64,000 nucleotides of DNA from LMUY01 sp964244585 (GTDB lineage Bacteria > Pseudomonadota > Alphaproteobacteria > Acetobacterales > Acetobacteraceae). The position numbers and the translations under genes were made by a program. The notes beneath the pieces were generated by a model, which was not told the DNA's origin, made no database searches, and worked only from the letters and a program-made list of their open reading frames with translations. The DNA lies in the NCBI GenBank assembly GCA_964244585.1, contig CAXTJM010000002.1, positions 307,413 to 371,412 on the forward strand. Reading direction: 5' to 3'. Positions 1-7,209 of the stretch are shown piece by piece (position 1 is the stretch's first letter; each line of letters begins with the position of its first letter).

Positions 1-1066
1 GCATCGTCACCAGCCGCCGCAGCCAGATCGGGATGCGGAAGCCGACGAACCCCTGCATGATCATCTGCCCGGCCATCGTGCCGACCGCCGAACTCGAGAT
101 CCCGGAGGCCATCAATGACACGAGGAAGATCCCTGCGGCGCCGGCGCCGAACAGCGGCGTCAGGGTGTGATAGGCGGTCTCGATCTCCGCCACGTCGCCA
201 TGGCCAGCATGGAAGGCGCCCGAGGCCATCATCACCATGGCCATGTTGACTGCCCCGGCGATGGCCAGCGCTATGACGCATTCCCGGTTCGAGAAGCGCA
301 GCAGCAGATGCCGTTCGCGGGCATCGCGGCCCGGGGACCTTGCCTGCGTCAGGCCGGAGTGGAGGTAGAGCGCGTGCGGCATGACGGTCGCACCGACGAT
401 ACCCACCGAGATCGTCAGCGCCGCGGCATCCGGGATCGCGGGGATGACGGCGCCTCGCGCGGCCTCGCCCCAGGCGATCGGGACGATGAACATCTGGAGG
501 AGGTAGCAAAGCCCGATCACCGCCACGAGCACGCCGATGACCAGTTCGATGGGCCGGAAGCCGCGCTCGGCGAAAAGCAGGATGCCATATGTCACTGCGG
601 CCGTGGCCGCCATGCCGGCCAGCAGTGGAATGTGGAAGAGCAGTGACAGCCCTATGGCGCCGCCCAGGAATTCCGCCAGATCGGTGGCCATCGCCGCCAC
701 CTCGCTGGCAATCCACATGGGGTAGGTCACCCGCGGCCGGAACTGCTCCCGGCACAACTCCGCAAGGTTGCGGCCGGTGACGATGCCGAGCTTCGCCGAC
801 AAGGCCTGGAAGAGGATGGCGATCAGGTTGGCCATCAGCACGACCCAGAGCAGGGTGTAGCCGAACGAGGCGCCGGCCTGGATATTGGTCGCGAAATTGC
901 CGGGATCCATGTAGGCGATCGAGGCCACCACAGCCGGTCCGGCGAACAGCAGGGCGGATCGGCCAGCGCTCCGCTTGCCGGCGAGGACCTCCCGGATGGC
1001 AGCGTCGGTCCGTCGCGTCAGGCTCTGCTTTGCCGTTGCGGCCCCACCTGCTTCGACGTCACTCAT
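1..1066 (-). CDS. mntH: Nramp-family Mn(II)/H+ symporter MntH, C-terminus beyond window
   Basis: Inner-membrane proton-coupled importer of manganese (and other divalent metals). The reading frame starts at ATG 1066 and runs off the window after 355 codons of the usual 400-450. The Nramp signature DPGN is at residues 54-57 in the first helix, and MPHALYLHS at about 229-237 is the conserved helix-6 metal-site motif; about nine hydrophobic segments are visible. The start gives MSDVEAGGAA and leaves an 81-base gap from the upstream gene on the same strand, so cotranscription is possible. No manganese riboswitch was recognised in that short gap. The family call is firm; metal specificity is inferred from the family. 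Confidence 0.95.
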   Translation of the reverse strand, partial: MSDVEAGGAATAKQSLTRRTDAAIREVLAGKRSAGRSALLFAGPAVVASIAYMDPGNFATNIQAGASFGYTLLWVVLMANLIAILFQALSAKLGIVTGRNLAELCREQFRPRVTYPMWIASEVAAMATDLAEFLGGAIGLSLLFHIPLLAGMAATAAVTYGILLFAERGFRPIELVIGVLVAVIGLCYLLQMFIVPIAWGEAARGAVIPAIPDAAALTISVGIVGATVMPHALYLHSGLTQARSPGRDARERHLLLRFSNRECVIALAIAGAVNMAMVMMASGAFHAGHGDVAEIETAYHTLTPLFGAGAAGIFLVSLMASGISSSAVGTMAGQMIMQGFVGFRIPIWLRRLVTM

Positions 1067-1147
1067 CCAGCGGCCGGTCCATGTCGCGGCGCGGGGCGTC
1101 GGCAGGAGATGGCCTCCCGCCGGCCTCTGGCCGGGTGACACGCCACA

Positions 1148-1951
1148 TCACTTGGCCGGCGCCGTGCAGGCGGCCATGCTGGCCCGGAACGATTGCCCTG
1201 GCGCCGGCATGATTTCGGCAATCCGCCAGCCGGATGGCGTGCGGTCCAGCGCCACGGACACCGTGGCCGGTGTGCCGAAATTGTCGAACGACACCCGTCC
1301 GGCGGCATGGTCGGCCCCGGGCGGGACCGGGGTCATGTCGACGTGGACCTTGGTGACCTGATAGTCCCCAAAGGCACCCGGAACGAACGGATCTGCCGGC
1401 TTGCAATCGTCGGGGAGCCGGCCGGAACGGGAAGCGAACGCCACGATCTCGTCCGCAAGGTCGGCGACGAAGAAGGCGCGCACGTTGGTCTCGCTCGACA
1501 AGGGGAGGTTCGGCTCGTCCGACGCGGCGTAGCGGGTGTAGACCGCCTGCATGATCTGCTGCGGCGTCGCATCGCCGGGCAGCATGTCCGGGCAGCGGAC
1601 CAGGGTGGCGGACCGCCCCGTGCCGTCGGTCAGGCTGATCTGGCCTGGCGCCAGCATTTCGTACACCCACACGGTGCCCAGCTTCTGCCCATGCGTGGAG
1701 GCGGTGGTCCGGGTCGCGATGCCGGTCGCCCGGCGGGACGTCACGCGCTGCGTGTCCACATGCCCGGCCGCGTCGGTCCAAAGCAACACGCCGCCGCCGA
1801 GCCGTAGCGTGAAGCCTGCCCGGCAATCGCCGCCGTCGACCGTCCACGTCCCTTTCAGAAGGTCACCCAGCGACTGGGCACGCGCGGGGTGTGCCGGGGC
1901 GACGGCCAGCCCGAGGCTTCCCGCAACGACCCATCTGCGTAGCCTACCCAT
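1148..1951 (-). CDS. Secreted protein of unknown function with signal peptide
   Basis: About 267 residues if started at ATG 1951, which gives a classical Sec signal: MGRLRRW, a hydrophobic run, then an AHPARAQ cleavage region. The frame is open further upstream to 2143, but that part reads as low-quality sequence. The mature protein has two halves: an N-terminal part with GTWTVDGGDCRAG (a single-domain secreted fold) and a C-terminal part with YTRYAASDEPNLP and an SFDNFGTP segment, which loosely resembles DUF3828-type periplasmic proteins. It lies just upstream of mntH on the same strand. No enzymatic motif was seen, so the function is unknown. Confidence 0.7.
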   Translation of the reverse strand: MGRLRRWVVAGSLGLAVAPAHPARAQSLGDLLKGTWTVDGGDCRAGFTLRLGGGVLLWTDAAGHVDTQRVTSRRATGIATRTTASTHGQKLGTVWVYEMLAPGQISLTDGTGRSATLVRCPDMLPGDATPQQIMQAVYTRYAASDEPNLPLSSETNVRAFFVADLADEIVAFASRSGRLPDDCKPADPFVPGAFGDYQVTKVHVDMTPVPPGADHAAGRVSFDNFGTPATVSVALDRTPSGWRIAEIMPAPGQSFRASMAACTAPAK

Positions 1952-2253
1952 CTGCGCGCAGGCTCCGGGGGTGGTCGGTGCCGGACTTCCACATTGCTTG
2001 GCTCCGCTTGGATGGGACGGCCGGCACCCCGGTTCGGCGGCAATCCGGCATGGCTTCGTGTGTAAGCCATCGACTGGCCGACTTCCAGCAGCCGAGCTGG
2101 ACATCGCCTTCATGCCGGGGCATCGGGACAAGCCGCCCGGCACGGATCACCCCGGCGAGGCCGGACAAGCAGCATGGCGGACCATGACCAACCGGCGATG
2201 TCCGCATGCGCACCGTGGAATAGTCGCCGTGGCGACGTGAGCTGATGACTGGT

Positions 2254-2267
2254 GTGGCCGCGGCCAC
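2254..2267. terminator. 14-bp perfect palindrome 3' of the stress-protein gene
   Basis: GTGGCCGCGGCCAC is self-complementary and lies 27 bases past the stop of the minus-strand gene at 2294-2671. Placement suits a transcription terminator hairpin, but no T-run follows. The remaining bases 1952-2293 hold no gene I can support. Confidence 0.3.
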
Positions 2268-2293
2268 GTGATCTACGGCATGCGCGCGGTGCT

Positions 2294-2671
2294 TCAGGAC
2301 GGGGCGTCGGTCCCGCGCTGAACCGTCGGCGAATTCGTGGCCTGCACATCCGAGGGATGGTACCGCTCCACGATGTCGAGGACGGCATCGTATCGTTCGG
2401 CCGGTATCCTCGTGACGCGGACGACCGTTCCGCCAGCCTCGGCAGACCCTTCGGGAACGAGATGCTCGACCGGATGATCGGTGCCGAACAAGGTCGACCA
2501 GATGCTGCCGCCCTCGACCTCGACGAGGGGAGGGTGTTCTCTGTCCAGGTCGTCCCCCTCGCGGATGTGCCGATGGATCGATGTGTCCGGAACACCGGCC
2601 CGGCGCAGAGCAGCGATGGCAAGCTCCGTGTGCTCGGCGGTATCGTAGACCACGATGAGGCTGTCGTTCAT
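2294..2671 (-). CDS. Small cytoplasmic stress-type protein (YflT/GsiB-like fold)
   Basis: About 125 residues from ATG 2671 (MNDSLIVVYDTAEHTELAI); the open frame extends to 2725 but this start fits the conserved N-terminus. The first 40 residues (VVYDTAEHTELAIAALRRAG) match the beta-alpha start of bacterial 'general stress protein' domains, in which a helix follows a short strand and a Gly. The C-terminal part has VVRVTRIPAERYDAVLDIV, giving a second ferredoxin-like half. No catalytic residues are visible. It is monocistronic by context, with a gap of over 300 bases on its downstream side. The function is not established. Confidence 0.6.
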   Translation of the reverse strand: MNDSLIVVYDTAEHTELAIAALRRAGVPDTSIHRHIREGDDLDREHPPLVEVEGGSIWSTLFGTDHPVEHLVPEGSAEAGGTVVRVTRIPAERYDAVLDIVERYHPSDVQATNSPTVQRGTDAPS

Positions 2672-2791
2672 TCCGATCCCTTGCGGTTGCCGTACGGAAG
2701 CAGAATTTCGGCCTTCGGTTGACACATCACGATCCGCATAGTGCCAAGGACCGCTAGGAGGCGCAACGACCGCCTAACGGCTGACACTGCC

Positions 2792-2911
2792 GTGAACCAG
2801 ATGGACCAGGTCACCCAGCAGAACGCCGCCATGGTCGAACAGGCCACCGCGGCCGGTCACGCGCTGTCTGGCGAGGCCAGCGAGCTACAGCGCCTCACAG
2901 CTCGGAGAAGG
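2792..2911 (+). pseudogene. C-terminal fragment of a methyl-accepting chemotaxis protein
   Basis: The stretch encodes VNQMDQVTQQNAAMVEQATA followed by a Leu-rich tail (ASELQRLTA). This is the almost invariant region at the end of the MCP signalling domain. Nothing upstream encodes a sensor, membrane segment or HAMP domain, and the frame becomes unrelated after about residue 57. It is therefore a leftover of a deleted receptor gene, too short to signal. Confidence 0.8.
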
Positions 2912-3173
2912 GACCGCCTATGTCAACGCCCGGTCAGCGGGTGCCGCTGATCGAGCCTGGCACGGGAACTGCTGTGCTGGAAGAGGCCCGGAGCCTGCCT
3001 CACGAAGGGGCTTGCCCGCCGCCAGCATGATGGTGCGCCTGGGCCGCAGGACTTTCTGCAGCGGCACGAACGCCTGAGATCACGTAACTACGATCCGCAT
3101 GAAAGGCATAACAAAAGGTTTTTTCAACAATGTATTACCCGGTATAGGTCGCCCTGATTTTTGAAGCCAATCG

Positions 3174-4892
3174 ATGAACGTCCGCGAATTAGCAACCTTT
3201 GCATGTGATGAGCCGATCCGTTGTGATGTATGCCTTATCGGCAGCGGTCCTGCGGCGACCACCATCATGCGGGAGCTTGGCAAGGGCGACATAAGGCTTG
3301 TGGTCATCGAGAGTGGCGGGATCACCCGGCAGGCGCATTCGGACGCGCTGAACGAGGTTGAAAACGTTGGTGTCCCGCGGGTCGTAGACCAGTGGCTGGT
3401 TCGAAATCGTATCATCGGCGGTAGTTCACACTCGTGGACCGGTCGTTGCGCACCGTTTGACGACATTGATTATCAAAGGCGTGATTGGGTTCCGCACTCG
3501 GGATGGCCGTTCGGCTCCTGTGACATGTCTCCCTACCTGGGGCGTGCCGCGCCCCATTTGGGTCTTGCGGTCGGAGCCGGGTTCAGCGACAGCCGGTTTC
3601 CGCAGGTCAAGGGCCGTTCCAACCCCGATCCCGGGCTCGACGAGCGCAGGCTTCGCTCCTTTTTTTGGCAGTATAGCCGCGACGCCGCCAACCCCTACGA
3701 CTCCATGCGCTTCGGCCCGCGTCTCATGCGGGATGCGGCGGTGAAGGGCACGTTGATCACCAATGCGACGGCGGTGCACCTCAACACCAATGCGGCAGGC
3801 TCCGCCATCGCTTCGGTCGAGGTGGCGAGCACGGGCGATCGCCGCTGGACAGTCGCTGCCCCGCACATCGTGTTATGCGCCGGCGGCATCGAGAATGCGC
3901 GCTTGCTCCTGGCCTCGAACCGCAGCGCGCCGGCGGGACTGGGCAATGCGCGCGACCTGGTCGGGCGTTTCCTGATGGACCACCCACGCGGGCGGGTCGC
4001 CCGGTTCGAGGTCAAGGGATCCGACCGCCTGCAGCGCCAGTTCGGGCTCTACCGGCTGAAAACGTCCGCGGGGTCACACCTGTTTCGCCATGGCGTTCGG
4101 CTCAGCCCGCATGTCCAGGCCCAGGAGGGGCTGCTTAACTGCACTGCCTGGTTGAGCGAGGTGGTTACCCCGGACGATCCTTGGCACGCCCTGAAACGTT
4201 TTCTCCGACGCAAGGCAAACGTCCGCAAGGACGCTGCCATCCTTCTGGCGAATGCGGGCATCCTGGGAAAGGGTCTCTACCAATACTTCATCGCGCGGAA
4301 CGGCTTGCCGCGAAAGCTCGAGGGGCTTGAACTGGATTGTACCGTCGAGCAGCAGCCTGACCCCAACAGCCGTGTCACGCTTTCGCACCGCGTCGACCGC
4401 TACGGCGTGCCATTGTCTCGCATCGATTGGCGCATCAGCGATCAGGAGCAGCGCACGATCCGACGTACCGCCACTTTGGTTGCCGAGGAATTTTCCCGTC
4501 TGGGGCTTACGACACCGGTTCTGGACAACTGGGTCGTGAATGCAGGGGGTCTGCCCGATACGTTTCTGGACGTGGCCCATCCCATCGGGACGACCCGGAT
4601 GTCAGCCAGCGCGAGCGCCGGCGTGGTTGACCCTGATTGCCAGGTGCATGGCATCAATGGCCTGTATGTCGCCGGAAGCTCGGTGTTTCCAACCTCCGGG
4701 CACGTCAACCCCACCCACATGATCGTCGCACTCGCGGTCCGCCTGGCCGACACGCTGCGCCAACGCATCGAGCCGTTGCCCAGGCCGCTCCGGGCATCGC
4801 CATCCCGGTTGCCGGCTCGCTTGCCCCCTCGCCGGACGGGCATCAAGGCCGACAAGACCCAGCCGCTCTGGCCCATTCCAAGACCGCGCTGA
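3174..4892 (+). CDS. GMC-family FAD-dependent oxidoreductase
   Basis: A 572-residue flavoenzyme that would oxidise an alcohol or sugar hydroxyl. The N-terminal dinucleotide fold is CDVCLIGSGPAATTIMREL (residues 18-36), with a second FAD contact NRIIGGSSHSWTG at about 78-90. The C-terminal GMC block has HPIGTTRM and GSSVFPTSGHVNPTH, which carries the catalytic His and the FAD-binding Pro/Asn. The last 45 residues are Pro/Arg-rich and look like an extension. The upstream 100 bases are distinctly AT-rich. The next gene is convergent. The substrate cannot be told from sequence; the subclass resembles those near polysaccharide genes rather than choline dehydrogenase. Confidence 0.85.
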   Translation: MNVRELATFACDEPIRCDVCLIGSGPAATTIMRELGKGDIRLVVIESGGITRQAHSDALNEVENVGVPRVVDQWLVRNRIIGGSSHSWTGRCAPFDDIDYQRRDWVPHSGWPFGSCDMSPYLGRAAPHLGLAVGAGFSDSRFPQVKGRSNPDPGLDERRLRSFFWQYSRDAANPYDSMRFGPRLMRDAAVKGTLITNATAVHLNTNAAGSAIASVEVASTGDRRWTVAAPHIVLCAGGIENARLLLASNRSAPAGLGNARDLVGRFLMDHPRGRVARFEVKGSDRLQRQFGLYRLKTSAGSHLFRHGVRLSPHVQAQEGLLNCTAWLSEVVTPDDPWHALKRFLRRKANVRKDAAILLANAGILGKGLYQYFIARNGLPRKLEGLELDCTVEQQPDPNSRVTLSHRVDRYGVPLSRIDWRISDQEQRTIRRTATLVAEEFSRLGLTTPVLDNWVVNAGGLPDTFLDVAHPIGTTRMSASASAGVVDPDCQVHGINGLYVAGSSVFPTSGHVNPTHMIVALAVRLADTLRQRIEPLPRPLRASPSRLPARLPPRRTGIKADKTQPLWPIPRPR

Positions 4893-5060
4893 CCAAGACG
4901 CTCACACGAGATGTTGTGGCGTGTCCCAGGCGCAGGCTGGGCTGTTCATAGAAGGCATCGGCGTCATAAGGTGCCTGGCTGCCGTCAGTGGCAGCGCATG
5001 CTCCTCCAAGGGCGCTACCGTGCGAGCGGGCCTTACGCAGCGCTTCCCGGAGATCGAGGC

Positions 5061-5807
5061 CTATTTCGTGCCGAACTCGGCACTACGCCGCATCTTGTCC
5101 AGCGACAGCAGCCTCACCTGGCCGCCGCCCAGTTGAAACAACCCGTCACGGCGGAGTTCCTGGAGCGTGCGATTGATGTGGATCACGCTCATCCCCAGCG
5201 CTTGGGCCAGGATCGCCTGTGTCAACGGGAGCATGAAGCTGTCATCCTGCACCTGTCCGGCGGCTTCGAGCCGGCGGTGCAGATCCAGTATCAGGTGGAT
5301 GACCCGCTGATAGCTCGAGTAGCAACTCAGCCTCAGGACCTGGTCACAGAGATCGACCTCATCCGCCCGGTCCATCTCCCTGGCAGCCGCCGCCAAGCCG
5401 CTCGTCGGGCGTTCTTCTGCCAATGCGCGGAGAAGCGGCCGGGAGTCACCAAGCACGATCGGCGTCAACGCTTGAACCGCGCTGACAGCCCGCATGGTGG
5501 GGCGGATCAGCGAACCAATGATGTCGCCGGGTAGAAGAAAGCGTATGATGTGCCGTCGCCCGTCGCCCAATCGACGTTGATGCGCGGCCCATCCGTAGAA
5601 GATGACCTGCGGCAACCGGACCTCACCCTCCGCGCGGAGATCGGCATTGCTGGGATAGGTGCGGCTTAAACGTGATATCGTCTGCAAGACTTCAAGCTCG
5701 GCGTCGAGAAGGGGCGAGAACCGGTTCATTCGGCTCGCCAGCGCATTCCATTGCTCTAGATGGTGCTTCGCTACGCTGTGTGTCGCCGGATGGTGTTGTT
5801 CGCTCAT
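5061..5807 (-). CDS. Crp/Fnr-family transcription regulator
   Basis: A 248-residue protein with an N-terminal cyclic-nucleotide-binding-like beta-barrel (residues about 30-145, with a degenerate phosphate loop FLLPGDIIGSL) and a C-terminal winged helix. The helix-turn-helix is LTQAILAQALGMSVIHINRT, residues 195-214. No Fnr cysteine cluster is present, so it is not an oxygen-sensing [4Fe-4S] form. A paralogue with the same architecture lies at 27853-28575. The ligand and targets are unknown. Its upstream region has a repeated 13-mer, described separately. Confidence 0.85.
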   Translation of the reverse strand: MSEQHHPATHSVAKHHLEQWNALASRMNRFSPLLDAELEVLQTISRLSRTYPSNADLRAEGEVRLPQVIFYGWAAHQRRLGDGRRHIIRFLLPGDIIGSLIRPTMRAVSAVQALTPIVLGDSRPLLRALAEERPTSGLAAAAREMDRADEVDLCDQVLRLSCYSSYQRVIHLILDLHRRLEAAGQVQDDSFMLPLTQAILAQALGMSVIHINRTLQELRRDGLFQLGGGQVRLLSLDKMRRSAEFGTK

Positions 5808-5843
5808 TGCTGGACTTGGTTATGACCCGGGCCGAGTCGTTGG

Positions 5844-5939
5844 TGCGACGCCATGATCGTCATGTCCGATGGAGGATCAGATGCGACGCCATGAACGATA
5901 TGCGCACACTTGGGCTCGTTAACCTAGGATAATCGTTAA
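5844..5939. repeat. Direct 13-mer repeat and TTAAC/GTTAA inverted repeat upstream of the Crp/Fnr gene
   Basis: TGCGACGCCATGA occurs at 5844-5856 and again at 5882-5894, 38 bases apart. Further out, TTAAC (5919-5923) and GTTAA (5935-5939) form an inverted repeat in a small AT-rich patch, the likely promoter for the minus-strand regulator. The arrangement suggests regulatory sites, possibly autoregulation; this is inference. Confidence 0.35.
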
Positions 5940-6304
5940 AGGCGTGTCAGTGCCAATTTGCCGTGGGATGGCGTTTGGCGTCCGGTCGCGCCGCAGGGAT
6001 GACGGGATGGACGCCCTGGCGCAGCGCGGGTCCAGGGGCGGCGCCCGCGATGTGCCCGCAATGGTGCAAGGAAGTCCTCGATCCCGGCACGGCCGCTTGA
6101 CGGCCGTCCGTCCAGGGAGCAGCCAGACGACGTCTGCCGCCCGTGGTTGGCGCCCTGGTGAAGGCGCAGCTCTTCCTGCTGTTGCCAAGCCCCCAGGTGA
6201 CGTATCGCACGGCGTCTGTTGGCGTCATCCCGGTCGTGAGGTGCGAGGGCAGATCCTTGCCGGCGCAAGCCGGGCTGGGATGGGCGCCACCCGGCCGTCC
6301 CGTC
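5940..6304. other. Gene-free stretch with one small hairpin
   Basis: No coding frame here has convincing codon or residue use. The only structure noted is CCGGC-GCAA-GCCGG near 6259-6272, a short hairpin of the REP-like type often seen between genes in GC-rich proteobacteria. Otherwise nothing is supported. Confidence 0.4.
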
Positions 6305-7024
6305 TCACCGGCCCCGTGAGAACCGGATGATCGCGGCGGTGAGCGGGCGGGACCCGGCTGGCAACCGCACATCCAGCAGCGTCACGCCGTCCTGCTCGGC
6401 GAGCCGCGCCAGGCCGCTGACCGGCAAGGGGCCGGGGTTGAGACGATCCATCATGGTCCCCATGCCCGTCCGGCCGGGCGGTGTCGTGAACTCGACCTCG
6501 CTGCTTCCATGTCGGGTCATCCGGTCGGTCGGAAAGCGTCCGAACGGGACGTCGCGCGCCGGCTCCAATCCTTCCTGGATCACGTGCCGGACGAAGCCGC
6601 GCCGGGACGGGAACAGGCGTGCGAGGACGCGGGCCACGTCGAACCGGCCGGACGTCCAGCCATTCAGGTAGGACAATTCGACGACCGGTCCCAGGAGCGG
6701 GCGGAAGTCCTGCAGCTCGGCAGCACTGTGCGGGGCAGGAGTGACCAGCAGGAAGGCGCCACCTGACCCATACATCTCGATGCAGTGCCAATCCCGCGGG
6801 GCGAGCACCTCCATCCCGTCAGCGACATAGTGCGCGAGCTTGCCGGCAGCCGATGCCGGCAGGCTGGACGGCATGGCGGATCCCGCGGGCGCCGCGACCG
6901 GCCCCGACATGCCCTCGGCCGGGCAGCCCACGAACGGGATGGTGCTGTGAGGCGCGGCGCAACAGGCGCTCGAGCCTGCCAGGCAGGCCAGGACGGACAG
7001 GAGGAAAACGACTTGGTTCATCAT
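6305..7024 (-). CDS. Secreted or lipoprotein-like protein of unknown function
   Basis: A 239-residue product beginning MMNQVVFLLSVLACLAGSSA, a clear export signal; LAGSSACC could serve as a lipobox-like cleavage with Cys at about 21-22. Next comes FVGCPAEGMSGPVAAP, a Cys-containing motif seen in a family of uncharacterised proteobacterial periplasmic proteins. The mid part (DGMEVLAPRDWHCIEMYGSG, then FLLVTPAP) looks like one compact domain. It diverges from the long operon at 7210, and the two starts are 185 bases apart. Function unknown. Confidence 0.7.
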   Translation of the reverse strand: MMNQVVFLLSVLACLAGSSACCAAPHSTIPFVGCPAEGMSGPVAAPAGSAMPSSLPASAAGKLAHYVADGMEVLAPRDWHCIEMYGSGGAFLLVTPAPHSAAELQDFRPLLGPVVELSYLNGWTSGRFDVARVLARLFPSRRGFVRHVIQEGLEPARDVPFGRFPTDRMTRHGSSEVEFTTPPGRTGMGTMMDRLNPGPLPVSGLARLAEQDGVTLLDVRLPAGSRPLTAAIIRFSRGR

Positions 7025-7209
7025 CGAACGCTACCATGCTCCGTTCGTCGTGGCAGGCCTGGAGAAGCGGATATGCAGGATGGCATCGCAGGGAGGCTGG
7101 TGAAACCTGGCGGCGGGGCTCAACCCGCTTGCCTCCCGCTCCGCACCTGTGCGATTGTTACGGTAAAGCAAGGGCAGGCCGGGGAGCCATCGCGCTATAA
7201 ACGAGCAAG

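Noticed and set aside
4911..5534. Open + strand frame overlapping the Crp/Fnr gene
   Set aside because: The minus-strand regulator has a clear HTH; this frame is its antisense.
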